A stretch of 39,425 nt of DNA from an uncultured Sphingorhabdus sp. (GTDB lineage Bacteria > Pseudomonadota > Alphaproteobacteria > Sphingomonadales > Sphingomonadaceae). The notes beneath the pieces are model-generated. The model did no database searches. It had not been told where the DNA came from and was given only the letters and a program-made list of their open reading frames with translations. Positions 25,041 to 33,607 of the stretch are shown here, piece by piece. The stretch spans positions 1 through 39,425 of the forward strand of contig CANMXN010000004.1 of NCBI GenBank assembly GCA_947501885.1, given 5' to 3'. A program made the position numbers and the translations under genes. Every line of letters starts with the position of its first letter. Positions within the stretch are counted from its first letter, which is position 1.

Positions 25041-25817
25041 ATGGATTTCTCAAATCTTATAAGTATGACAGAAGTGCAAATACCATTCTATATTTCAATA
25101 TTCATTATTGGATCAATAGTTGGTAGCTTCATTGCAACGCTCGTCATACGCTGGCCTAAAACACAATCCATAATTTATGGCAGATCATCATGCGATCAAT
25201 GTGGTCATAAATTACAAGTTAGGGATTTGATCCCGCTTATTTCATATAGCTTGCAACATGGTAAATGCCGTTATTGTAATGGTTCAATCGACCCACTCCA
25301 CTGGCATATTGAGCTTATGGTAGCAGCTTTAAGTATATTAGCATTCATATTATTTCCTGTCCAACAAGCCGCAGGTTTGATGATATGGTTATGGTTATTC
25401 ATTCCATTAGCCATATTAGACTATAAATATTTATGGCTCCCAAATCGGTTGATAATTATAACTATAATTGCTGCGCCAGTCATTGGTCCACTAATAAATG
25501 ATGTTAGCATCGTCAGCCGCTTAATTGGTGCAATGATAGGATATTTATTCTTAGAAACCCTTAGAATTGTTTTTAAGAAATTACGTAACAAAGAGGCAAT
25601 GGGCGGCGGCGATCCGAAATTATTGGGGGCATTAGGTCTATATTTTGGTTGGGAGGCTTTACCCTATATTATAATGCTAGCGTCTTGCATTGGTCTCATA
25701 ATAGCTATGATAATGAAAGTAGGTTATGGATATCTTGACCAAAATCAAAAATTCCCATTGGGTACTTATATGATCATTGCCGCGCCAATTACATTTAGAT
25801 TATATGTAATTTTATAG
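25041..25817 (+). CDS. gspO: Prepilin peptidase of the type II secretion system
   Basis: 258 residues. It is the inner-membrane aspartic protease that cleaves and N-methylates the pseudopilins GspG-K. The N-terminal part has the zinc-binding pairs C51xxC54 and C76xxC79 typical of bifunctional prepilin peptidase/methyltransferases. Catalytic aspartates are D127 (AILDYKYLWLPN) and D191 in GGGD (188-191). About eight hydrophobic helices fit the family, and the length is near normal. It is convergent with gspK (11 bp apart) and faces away from the rest of the operon. AGG lies about 7 nt upstream of the ATG. The preceding 70 bp after the RHS debris must hold its promoter. Confidence 0.93.
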   Translation: MDFSNLISMTEVQIPFYISIFIIGSIVGSFIATLVIRWPKTQSIIYGRSSCDQCGHKLQVRDLIPLISYSLQHGKCRYCNGSIDPLHWHIELMVAALSILAFILFPVQQAAGLMIWLWLFIPLAILDYKYLWLPNRLIIITIIAAPVIGPLINDVSIVSRLIGAMIGYLFLETLRIVFKKLRNKEAMGGGDPKLLGALGLYFGWEALPYIIMLASCIGLIIAMIMKVGYGYLDQNQKFPLGTYMIIAAPITFRLYVIL

Positions 25818-25828
25818 CAGTAGATACT

Positions 25829-26590
25829 CTAGCTATCATCGGCACAATCAAGCCCATAGTGCCAGTCTAATATCGTAACTGGTTTATCTAAGTTCCCAGT
25901 GATACGCACAATAGCGATTAAGGGGAGACCTTTTTCAGCTTTTATCTTTATTCGCAAAGAACTTCCTAATCTTACTGGGACTGAGTTTGCGACATTTACG
26001 ACATTTAATGCACGGTTTAATTTTGGTGGACTGTGTGTACTATCAGGTTGCGATAATCCCGAGTGACTTGTAAAAAATTGAGAGGCGCACAGAGAGTCAT
26101 TATCATTTGAGGATACGGCAATCTTTATTCCAGCGTTCTGCATCTCTGCTTCTATATCTGCAATACTAAGCAGTGTCTGAGCTTTGCTTCGTCTCATTCG
26201 ATACGTTTCTAAATAAGTATTGCGCGCAATCGACGGAACAGCAAGGCCACGTAATGCTCTTTCTACTAAAGCAGGTTCGGCATTGTTAAGGTCAATCTTG
26301 CCATTTTCAGCTATAACTTCAACTTTCATAGGGAAACCCGAGAGATTATAATCGGCAGATGCGGGCAAAAGAGCAAAATTACTGTGCGGACCATTAAACA
26401 ATATATCAGCAACAACAGTTTCATACGCGCTTTCTATAGCCAGTATTTTACGAACCCTCTCTCGTTCTTCCGCATGAAATTCAGCATTATTCAATACAGT
26501 CAGTGATATGGCGGTAACAAGAGTTGCGCCCAACAATATTAGCCAAATCGTAGAGATAAGAACATAGCCGCCTTCATCATCTTTAAGCAT
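25829..26590 (-). CDS. gspK: T2SS minor pseudopilin GspK
   Basis: 253 residues. It caps the tip of the pseudopilus with GspI and GspJ. A prepilin-like N-terminus (DDEGG^YVLISTIWLILLGATLV) is followed by one hydrophobic helix lacking the usual Glu5, as is normal for GspK. A conserved ENGKIDLNNAEP segment comes next. The protein is shorter than the usual 300-330 residues, so the inserted helical domain is probably reduced. It is the last gene of the operon, 15 bp after gspD. Identification rests on position, N-terminus and the 'GKIDLN' motif. Confidence 0.88.
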   Translation of the reverse strand: MLKDDEGGYVLISTIWLILLGATLVTAISLTVLNNAEFHAEERERVRKILAIESAYETVVADILFNGPHSNFALLPASADYNLSGFPMKVEVIAENGKIDLNNAEPALVERALRGLAVPSIARNTYLETYRMRRSKAQTLLSIADIEAEMQNAGIKIAVSSNDNDSLCASQFFTSHSGLSQPDSTHSPPKLNRALNVVNVANSVPVRLGSSLRIKIKAEKGLPLIAIVRITGNLDKPVTILDWHYGLDCADDS

Positions 26591-26605
26591 CTATCGCTCG
26601 CTTCA

Positions 26606-28624
26606 TTATTCACCACTATTCGCACGGCGTTCTTCAATACGTGTCCCAACTTGACTAGCCTGCGCTTCATCCAGCAATGGTCTGGTTAGATCTAATCCAT
26701 CGATTAGAGCATCAACTGTATTTTTCACATCATCAGGTGATCTAATAATAGTTGGTGTGATTAATATGATTAGCTCTGTACGGCTACCTCTATCAACTCT
26801 ATTTCCAAATAAACCGCCAATAATGGGTATTTGACTTAATAATGGTATGCCTGACTTTGTTCGCGTTACACTGTCTCTAATCAAACCACCCAACACAATA
26901 ATTTGCCCCGACTTGGTGGATACTGTGGTCGTTAGACGCCTTTGTTGAATAGTTGGTGAATTGATACCAGAAGTTGTGGTCGCTGCGACATCGCTCACTT
27001 CCTGTGAAATATCGAGCATGATTACGCCACTATCATTTACGCGCGGTGTGACCTGCAATATCACCCCTGTATCACGAAGTTCGATAGAATTGACGATGGG
27101 TGCCCCAACAGTTTCAACCGCTTGCGCTTGTTGGGTTACTATAGGGACCTGATCACCGACTTGGAGCGTAGCAGTTTCATTGTTAAGCATTAATAATTTG
27201 GGTGCAGATAATACTTTAACATTTGTCTTGGTTTGCAGTGTATTTAATACAGCATTAACGCTTGTACCTACTAATGATATTGATGAACCAGGGAATACCG
27301 ATGCTGGCGTCGCACCAGTAGTAGAGCTATTTGTTACAGTTAAGGCTGCATTACCTGGATTACCTTGGGATTGGAAATTAATACCAAGGCTTAAATCATC
27401 AGTAAGAGTGACCTCTGCCAAGGTTGCTTCAATCAAGACTTGTGATACAGGTTTGTCAAGCTTTTCAAGCGCCTCTCTAATAAAGCTATATTCTTCCCCG
27501 TTAGCATATATTAACAAGCTATTATTTTGATCATTTGGTACAATTTTAAGTGCGGCATTACCTGATGCAGCCTGTCCAGTAAGCGCTGTCTGACTAACTG
27601 AATCTGTCCCTGAGTTTTGAATTCCACCACTATCAATATTGCCACTTCCCTGCACATCGACAGGAGCCGTATTTTCTCCATCACTCTGACTTGAGGATCC
27701 TCCAAGTACAAGTTGAAGGGAATTTGCAATATCACGTGCTCGTCCATTTTGCACTGAATAGCTGTATAGTTTCCTTTTGCCAGACCCTCCATTGTCAAGA
27801 CGTCTAATCCAAGGTTCAATACGGTTTAGATCAGCATTATCCGCAGCTATTCCAAGAACAGAAGCTAGTCTCGGCAAGGGGACTAGGCGAACACGTGTTC
27901 CAATAATATCGAATGGGGGGCGAAAAATCTCATCCAGCTCATCTACCAATGTCTGCGCATCTACATCTTCTAATTTCCAAATCTGGAAATTCATTGCAGC
28001 CAAACTATCTATATCAAAGCGTGCAATTAACTTTTTAGCCGCATCACGTTCTTCGGCACTTCCGGAAACGATCACCTCATTACGGCCTGCGGATCCAATG
28101 GAAATAATATCCTTACCTAAAAGCTCGGTTGCTAATTCAACTATACTGCGTGCACTTGCAAAACGCAAAGCTATGGCTTCACTGGCAAAACCAGGTGCTG
28201 AAGGTTCTAAATCTTGGCGTTGTTCTCCGTTTACTGAACGAGGAATGAATTGTGAAGTAACTGGACTTAATGTTCTAGCTTTTTGGCGTGATAATATGCG
28301 ATAATTCTCACCTCTTTTAATGATTACCGCATCCAGAGGAGCTAAGGCTCTTTCTAATAAGGGTATTAACTCGCTTGCTGGAACAGGGCTGGTTGTTCGC
28401 AACGTTATATTACCTTTTAAATCTGGATCTAAATCATAATTGGCGCGCAACATTGATCCAAGAACCGCATCAACGACCCGCTTCACATCAGCATCAACAA
28501 ATGCTAGATTATACCCTTGCTGAGAGTTCGATTGAGCCACTGCATGTACTGAAGAGGCGGAAGCACTATAAAGCGCTAATGCAGCCATTGCTATGCAGAG
28601 CCTCTTTTGTTTGCTGTTTTTCAT
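26606..28624 (-). CDS. gspD: T2SS outer-membrane secretin GspD
   Basis: 672 residues with a Sec signal peptide (SSVHA-VAQ). The N0 domain (YNLAFVDADVKRVVDAVLG) is followed by N1-N3 ring repeats (AIALRFASARSIVELATELLG, FQIWKLEDVDAQTLVDELDE) and an Asp/Ser/Gly-rich insertion. The C-terminal secretin pore domain has QVLIEATLAEVTLTD, VPIVTQQ, GQIIVLGGLIRD and SGIPLLSQIPIIGGLFGNR. It forms the outer-membrane gate for folded periplasmic substrates. It lies between gspC and gspK. No pilotin gene is visible nearby. Confidence 0.95.
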   Translation of the reverse strand: MKNSKQKRLCIAMAALALYSASASSVHAVAQSNSQQGYNLAFVDADVKRVVDAVLGSMLRANYDLDPDLKGNITLRTTSPVPASELIPLLERALAPLDAVIIKRGENYRILSRQKARTLSPVTSQFIPRSVNGEQRQDLEPSAPGFASEAIALRFASARSIVELATELLGKDIISIGSAGRNEVIVSGSAEERDAAKKLIARFDIDSLAAMNFQIWKLEDVDAQTLVDELDEIFRPPFDIIGTRVRLVPLPRLASVLGIAADNADLNRIEPWIRRLDNGGSGKRKLYSYSVQNGRARDIANSLQLVLGGSSSQSDGENTAPVDVQGSGNIDSGGIQNSGTDSVSQTALTGQAASGNAALKIVPNDQNNSLLIYANGEEYSFIREALEKLDKPVSQVLIEATLAEVTLTDDLSLGINFQSQGNPGNAALTVTNSSTTGATPASVFPGSSISLVGTSVNAVLNTLQTKTNVKVLSAPKLLMLNNETATLQVGDQVPIVTQQAQAVETVGAPIVNSIELRDTGVILQVTPRVNDSGVIMLDISQEVSDVAATTTSGINSPTIQQRRLTTTVSTKSGQIIVLGGLIRDSVTRTKSGIPLLSQIPIIGGLFGNRVDRGSRTELIILITPTIIRSPDDVKNTVDALIDGLDLTRPLLDEAQASQVGTRIEERRANSGE

Positions 28625-28666
28625 CTTAATGTCCTAATTTGGTTTCATTATTATATTCAAATTTCT

Positions 28667-29131
28667 TCAGGGTCTATTCCCATAATCTAATGCTATGATC
28701 TTGCGAACGCCTTGCGCTCTAAAAGTTGCGTTATTTGGACTGATATGAATTAAAGTCCAACCATCAATATTTTCGCCAGGTTTTATATTTTGATCGACCC
28801 CATCGCTACCTTTTACAATAGCAACAGATCGGCCACGTCCTTTTGCTATTCCAACCAATTTTGGTTCTGGAGGTAGCGGGGTTTGCTCAATATTTTCTTG
28901 TGGCAACTCAATATTCTCTGGCGTTTCTATCGTTAAACCGCGTTCTTTATTGAAAATAGGTTTTGCTAATAAGTTATTTGGCGAAGCGCTTGCAACAATC
29001 TTTATATCTGTAATTGTCATATCAGCTTCATTATTCTGAAATGCACTCGCATCCATTAATAAAAGCCAAGGCAATATAATTGCAGCCACTAGAGATAATA
29101 TAAATAAAAACCAATCTTTAATGCCTAGCAT
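28667..29131 (-). CDS. gspC: T2SS inner-membrane clamp protein GspC
   Basis: 154 residues from ATG 29131, which shares one base with the gspM stop (TAATG) and has GGGAG 8 nt upstream; an ATG at 29146 is less well placed. One N-terminal TM helix is followed by a short proline-rich linker and an HR domain (PKLVGIAKGRGRSVAIVKG…ENIDGWTLIHISPN) that contacts the secretin N0 domain. There is no PDZ domain, so this is the short form of the family. Confidence 0.87.
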   Translation of the reverse strand: MLGIKDWFLFILSLVAAIILPWLLLMDASAFQNNEADMTITDIKIVASASPNNLLAKPIFNKERGLTIETPENIELPQENIEQTPLPPEPKLVGIAKGRGRSVAIVKGSDGVDQNIKPGENIDGWTLIHISPNNATFRAQGVRKIIALDYGNRP

Positions 29132-29652
29132 TAATTTTTCTCCCAAACAGCGAGTAATCGGGAATTAAACTTTAATTGATCGGGAATATCTTCATCATAT
29201 TCTATGTTCCAATCAACCATTCGCATTAATATTGGGTTATTCTCAACCTGACTTAGGAAATTAATTACAGCAGCCTCATTTCCTGACAGAGAAATATTAG
29301 CGCTTATTAGACCGATCAGAGGCTTATCATCAGTTGTAAATATAATGGTGACTTCGATATTATTTTGAGCCGCTAAATTAGCTAGAAGGGTTTGTAATGC
29401 ATTTTGTGCATTTATGTCATCAGACGCTTTTAATAGCAAAGAAGGGTTTAGTGTCTTGCTTGAAGGAGGGTTGGGACGTTCTAATATGCTTTGCAATCTG
29501 CTAACTTCAAATCTGGAATCAGCCAAAGTATCGCGGCTAGATTCTATTCTTCCATTGATCGGAATTAAAATAAATTCAATTATACAAAGAACGAAGAGTA
29601 ATAATATACCAATAGCTAATGCGCGTCGCACAAAGGGAGAAAATTCGCTCAT
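29131..29652 (-). CDS. gspM: T2SS inner-membrane assembly protein GspM
   Basis: 173 residues. A short cytoplasmic N-terminus and one TM helix (LAIGILLLFVLCIIEFILIP) are followed by a coiled-coil-like stretch (RIESSRDTLADSRFEVSRLQ). The ferredoxin-like periplasmic domain ends NNPILMRMVDWNIEYD. It partners GspL to link the ATPase to the pseudopilus. It starts exactly at the end of gspL. The family is weakly conserved, so the call depends partly on gene order. Confidence 0.85.
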   Translation of the reverse strand: MSEFSPFVRRALAIGILLLFVLCIIEFILIPINGRIESSRDTLADSRFEVSRLQSILERPNPPSSKTLNPSLLLKASDDINAQNALQTLLANLAAQNNIEVTIIFTTDDKPLIGLISANISLSGNEAAVINFLSQVENNPILMRMVDWNIEYDEDIPDQLKFNSRLLAVWEKN

Positions 29653-30698
29653 TATTTCAGCCCTATTTCAACAGTATGTATGAAATTATCAGGATCAAGC
29701 TCTTGTGTATCGACAATCTCCACCGATTCAAAATATTGGGATTTTTCTAATATAGGTTTTAATCTGGCACTATTTGACGCATTCACTCTTATAATTATAT
29801 TATCGGAATCTTGAGCGCTTATAGAATGCACCCAAATATTTTCAGGTAATAATTTAGCTAACTCATCCAGCATAGGAATGATAGTTTTTCGGCCTGATAA
29901 AGGAATAGCCCTGCGCCGCAAATTTTCTTGATATTGGGCATCACGCCAAGCATCTATTTTAGGTCTAGCTTCACTCTCAATTATATTAGAATATTCTTGA
30001 TTTTTATTCGTTATAATATTTGCCCCTAATATCACGGAAAGCGGAATAGATAATAATAGCAGGAAAGAAGCCAAACGAAGCATCAATTTTTTATTTTCAA
30101 AAAAGCTTTGACCCATAATTAATGGTTGGCGAAAGACCATTATGTTACCACCATAATTAACTGCAATAGTTGGCGGCATTGCACCATGGTCCGCAAATAA
30201 CATTTCAATCTGATCTAACCTATGCGCGCGAACAATGAAAATTGCAAAATTGGCAAAACCTTGTTCGTTAGATTGTTTGCAATAATTCCATTCAATTTTG
30301 TTTATATTGAGCGGAGAGTGTAGCGGAAGTTGCAAAGCGATAGCAGAATGTGGGTCTTTTAAAGTCTTCGCTGGTAACTTTATATTTATAATATGAAAGT
30401 CATTTTCTGATAAAAATAGACGGGGAGGGAGCTTCTCTGACAGATGAAGAATATCCTCCCAACAATCATCATCAAGCTTCTCTAATATAGAGTTCTCTTC
30501 TAGCCTTTGACCATTCCCTTTTGAGACAGACTCAATAATCACACGATCCTGATACGCAAATATATCAAGATGGTTACGACTATCGCTCGCAGCTTTCAAG
30601 TCAGCTGGAATCATACCCATAATCTCATCAGACCACCAATTCCAAAAATCGGTTACTAGCTCTATTATAGAGGTTAGAGATCCCCTCATTCTCGGCAC
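29652..30698 (-). CDS. gspL: T2SS inner-membrane protein GspL
   Basis: 348 residues. The cytoplasmic domain, about 210 residues with an actin-like fold in the family, recruits the GspE ATPase. A TM helix (LMLRLASFLLLLSIPLSVILGANI) and a periplasmic PilN-like domain (IIPMLDELAKLLPENIWVHSIS) follow. It overlaps gspJ upstream by 13 bp and abuts gspM. Gene order J-L, with K moved to the operon end, differs from the usual J-K-L order. Confidence 0.88.
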   Translation of the reverse strand: MPRMRGSLTSIIELVTDFWNWWSDEIMGMIPADLKAASDSRNHLDIFAYQDRVIIESVSKGNGQRLEENSILEKLDDDCWEDILHLSEKLPPRLFLSENDFHIINIKLPAKTLKDPHSAIALQLPLHSPLNINKIEWNYCKQSNEQGFANFAIFIVRAHRLDQIEMLFADHGAMPPTIAVNYGGNIMVFRQPLIMGQSFFENKKLMLRLASFLLLLSIPLSVILGANIITNKNQEYSNIIESEARPKIDAWRDAQYQENLRRRAIPLSGRKTIIPMLDELAKLLPENIWVHSISAQDSDNIIIRVNASNSARLKPILEKSQYFESVEIVDTQELDPDNFIHTVEIGLK

Positions 30699-31255
30699 AC
30701 CTGAGAAATAGGGTCAAATATACAGGTTTTCGTTTCAGTAACTATTGGATTAATTGGAATACTGCGTTGCTCTCCATTGGATAAATTAATAATGACTTTA
30801 TGCACTTTGTTATGGCTTTGATCTCTTGCAATTAAGTCAATTTGCTTTGGAAACACTACCTTATCAACACCTTGCAGAATGTTAACGCTTGGGAAATTAG
30901 CTTCAGCATCAGATATATTAAGCTGCATCACGCCTTCATCATTTTTATCTACTATTTGCAATTGATGTATTACATATCCGCGTCGGCCTGAAGCCATTGG
31001 CGCGTGGCTCATAAATGTAAGTGTGTTTGGTTTCTGTGTAAAAGCTTGTTGGTCTATATCTACAAAGCGTGATGATTTTAATATATTTGCAAGCGAGATT
31101 AACCTCATATCCGATTGTGATTTTTCTGTATTATTTTTAACTCGCTCTAACGCCGGTGCAAAACTAGCAATGGCATTACTAATTCCGGCTAGTAGCAATG
31201 CCCCAATGGCGAGCACGATTAGTGTTTCAATTAATGTAAAACCATGCTCTTTCAT
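30686..31255 (-). CDS. gspJ: T2SS minor pseudopilin GspJ
   Basis: 189 residues. The prepilin leader is only MKEHG before FTLIETLIVLAIGALLLAG, with the expected Glu5 after cleavage. The C-terminal part is a β-rich pseudopilin domain (LTFMSHAPMASGRRGYVIHQL) ending in a cysteine pair (CIFDPISQVC). Its ATG overlaps the gspI stop (ATGA). It is a tip component of the pseudopilus together with GspI and GspK. Confidence 0.87.
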   Translation of the reverse strand: MKEHGFTLIETLIVLAIGALLLAGISNAIASFAPALERVKNNTEKSQSDMRLISLANILKSSRFVDIDQQAFTQKPNTLTFMSHAPMASGRRGYVIHQLQIVDKNDEGVMQLNISDAEANFPSVNILQGVDKVVFPKQIDLIARDQSHNKVHKVIINLSNGEQRSIPINPIVTETKTCIFDPISQVCRE

Positions 31256-31626
31256 CGAATATTCTTCACATAACGTTTTTCAAGACTGATCAAAGAAAGT
31301 TGTTTCTCATCCCTAACTTCAATCTGTCGCTTGACCAATGCCTGACTTCCTCTTGGATCGCGCGCTATGACTTTCTCATTTATAGTCCAATTTAATGCGT
31401 TTAAAGTACCCTTCTTTTCTGTATTGGATAGGTCGAGCTGTCTCTGGGCCAATATAAGAGCCTGTTCCATCTTAACTTGTTTTGCGCTTCGCTCCGATGC
31501 GTTAGCAAGACCATTAAATAGAATAATCAATAAAAATGATGCCACTACCAATGCAACCAAGAGTTCGACCAAAGTAAAACCGTTTTGATGAATTTCTCTA
31601 TCGTACATTTGAAATAGCGCCATCAT
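31252..31626 (-). CDS. gspI: T2SS minor pseudopilin GspI
   Basis: 124 residues. Leader MMALFQMYDREIHQNG precedes FTLVELLVALVVASFLLIILF, a class III prepilin signal with Glu5. The remainder is the short globular domain typical of GspI (ERSAKQVKMEQALILAQRQLD). It overlaps gspH by 29 bp and gspJ by 4 bp. Confidence 0.85.
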   Translation of the reverse strand: MMALFQMYDREIHQNGFTLVELLVALVVASFLLIILFNGLANASERSAKQVKMEQALILAQRQLDLSNTEKKGTLNALNWTINEKVIARDPRGSQALVKRQIEVRDEKQLSLISLEKRYVKNIR

Positions 31627-31984
31627 ACCAATTAATACTCACTAATTTTTTTCCATCTTCGGATAATATATCTCCGCCTGTGGATGAGCCATCTGGATAA
31701 AAGATTAATGTGCTACTATCAGAAACCGCAGGACTGTATAGAAACGCATTATTGCTTGGTTCATATATTCGAGTCTGTGATGAATTGATCGCTTCTTGGC
31801 GTAATATCTGTAAATCTCTTATCAAATTGACCTCATTTTGCCTATCATTCTTCCCAGCTGCGTTAATCACAACCAAAACAGCCATTAATGACATAATTGC
31901 CATAACGATGAGCAACTCTATTAGAGTAAAGCCATTGCTCACATAAGGCGTAGAATTATTAGGGTATGGCTGTGATATCGGCAT
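31598..31984 (-). CDS. gspH: T2SS minor pseudopilin GspH
   Basis: 128 residues from ATG 31984, chosen because GGAGGAG lies 9 nt upstream; in-frame ATGs at 32020 and 31993 fit that site poorly. The leader ends SNG before FTLIELLIVMAIMSLMAVLVV, a type IV-like prepilin signal. A compact β domain follows (STLIFYPDGSSTGGDI). The FYPDGSS.GG stretch is characteristic of GspH. It overlaps gspG by 26 bp and gspI by 29 bp. Confidence 0.85.
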   Translation of the reverse strand: MPISQPYPNNSTPYVSNGFTLIELLIVMAIMSLMAVLVVINAAGKNDRQNEVNLIRDLQILRQEAINSSQTRIYEPSNNAFLYSPAVSDSSTLIFYPDGSSTGGDILSEDGKKLVSINWYDGAISNVR

Positions 31985-32399
31985 TTTCGCCATCTCCTCC
32001 TTCTTTATTATCCGCACCAAGGCTGATCAGATCATAGGGGCCATTTGTGCCTGGTGCGCGGTAAACAAAGGCATTACCCCAAGGATCCTGTAATTGCCTT
32101 TCCTGCCGTATATAGGGTCCATTCCACCCCGGTTTATTATTAGCAGACCATAATGGTTCTAAACCCTCTGAAGAGCTAGGATGTTCGCCAACATCCAATT
32201 GATAAAAGCGCAATGCCGTAGATAAAGTTTCCATTTGAATAGTCGCCGCTTTAGATTTTGCACTACCTAACATGCGGGTAATTTGAGGGATAGCAACCAT
32301 TGCGATAAGCCCGATAAGAACAAGCACAACAAGCATTTCCATCAAGGTAAAACCAGATTGGGTTTTGAGGTCGTTTATTTTCGTTGATTTCAAACTCAT
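31959..32399 (-). CDS. gspG: T2SS major pseudopilin GspG
   Basis: 146 residues. Cleavage is expected after G16 in QSG^FTLMEMLVVLVLIGLIAMV. The family signature is well preserved: SKAATIQMETLSTALRFYQLDVGEHPSSSEGLEPL, split here by its usual loop, then GPYI, LQDPWGNAFVYR and the calcium-binding end GADNKEGGDGENADI. It polymerises into the pseudopilus that pushes substrates through GspD. Its ATG overlaps the gspF stop. Confidence 0.94.
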   Translation of the reverse strand: MSLKSTKINDLKTQSGFTLMEMLVVLVLIGLIAMVAIPQITRMLGSAKSKAATIQMETLSTALRFYQLDVGEHPSSSEGLEPLWSANNKPGWNGPYIRQERQLQDPWGNAFVYRAPGTNGPYDLISLGADNKEGGDGENADITAIP

Positions 32400-33607
32400 C
32401 CTGCAAAATCTCCTAATGCAAATATCCCAAGCATTACACCAGCAACTAACATAGCTACCGCGCCTCCTAATAGGATTATCGCAATGGGATTTACCAACGA
32501 TACGATAGCTTCAATCCTATGTGATGCAATATCATTCATAATTTTGCTTGCTTCACGGCAAGTTTCTCCTAGGCGCCCGCTTCTCTCACCAACTTCAACC
32601 AATCGTCTTGCAGTGTCGGGATATGCCTTTGCTTTGCTGAGCGCCGAAGAGAGACGCTCCCCTTCTCTAACTTTTTCTAAAACTATTTGAAGTTGATTTC
32701 TCCACCGCACACTTGAAATAGCATCACTTGCAAGTGAAAAGGCCTTCACGACATGAACGCCGTTAAGCAATAGAGTGGAAAATAAACCAGAAAACTGTGC
32801 GGCTATATATTGATCGCGCAATTTTTGCCCAGGAAATAAGCTAGGCTTATTCTCTCTTAATGCGCAACCAACATCAGATTTCAAAAATAACCAACCTCCA
32901 ATGATGATAGAAAAGAGAATTAAAAATCCAATTATGCCAAATTCACTAGCATTATCCGATAGCCACAAAACAGCGCGTGTCAGCGAAGGTAATTTATCTT
33001 CTGAGCCAGCAAATATAGGTTCAAATTGCGGAACAACTAATGTCAAAACCAACATTAAGGCTATTATGGTCGCAATTAGGACAGCCATTGGGTATGTCAT
33101 AGCCGTGATCAATGCTCGTCGCGTTGATGCAAGGTCAGACATGCGATCGGCCGCTTGCGTTAATGCTACGCCCAAATTACCACCTGTTTCAGATGCTCTT
33201 ACAATACCTATGACCCATGCAGGGAAATTACCCTCGCATTCCATCGCTCTAGCCAAGCTTTGTCCTGCCCTAACATCGGACAACATTTTTGTGACAGATT
33301 GCTTTTGTCTAGAAGACGATGCTTGATCTCGCAACATATCAAGCGAGCGATCAACAGGTAAATCAGCTACCACCAAAATAGAGAGCTGCCTCAAAAATAC
33401 CGCTTGCTCTGATGTTCCGCTATTACCGCTCAATCTTATAGGGCTATTTAGTAATTCTATCCAATTTGCTTTTCCAGTGCGTAATTTTAATGGCGTAAAG
33501 CCCTGAGAAACAAGTTCAGTAACACATTGCTCCTCGCTAATAGCTTCACGAATTATAACCGTGTCTTTGCCATCCCGATCTATGACCTGACACCGAAACT
33601 CCATCAT
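32396..33607 (-). CDS. gspF: T2SS inner-membrane platform protein GspF
   Basis: 403 residues. Two GspF cytoplasmic helical domains (residues about 65-160, with LRQLSILVVADLPVDRSLD and VRASETGGNLGVAL; and about 270-370, with FSGLFSTLLLNGVHVVKAF and LVEVGERSGRLGE) alternate with three TM segments. It couples GspE ATP hydrolysis to pseudopilin insertion. ATG 33607 overlaps the gspE stop (ATGA); a second ATG directly follows it. Confidence 0.94.
   Translation of the reverse strand: MMEFRCQVIDRDGKDTVIIREAISEEQCVTELVSQGFTPLKLRTGKANWIELLNSPIRLSGNSGTSEQAVFLRQLSILVVADLPVDRSLDMLRDQASSSRQKQSVTKMLSDVRAGQSLARAMECEGNFPAWVIGIVRASETGGNLGVALTQAADRMSDLASTRRALITAMTYPMAVLIATIIALMLVLTLVVPQFEPIFAGSEDKLPSLTRAVLWLSDNASEFGIIGFLILFSIIIGGWLFLKSDVGCALRENKPSLFPGQKLRDQYIAAQFSGLFSTLLLNGVHVVKAFSLASDAISSVRWRNQLQIVLEKVREGERLSSALSKAKAYPDTARRLVEVGERSGRLGETCREASKIMNDIASHRIEAIVSLVNPIAIILLGGAVAMLVAGVMLGIFALGDFAG

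Noticed and set aside
27777-28304. Plus-strand 175-codon frame inside gspD
   Set aside because: Antisense to a well-conserved secretin; low complexity and no upstream signals.
32901-33326. Plus-strand 141-codon frame inside gspF
   Set aside because: Antisense shadow of a conserved T2SS gene.
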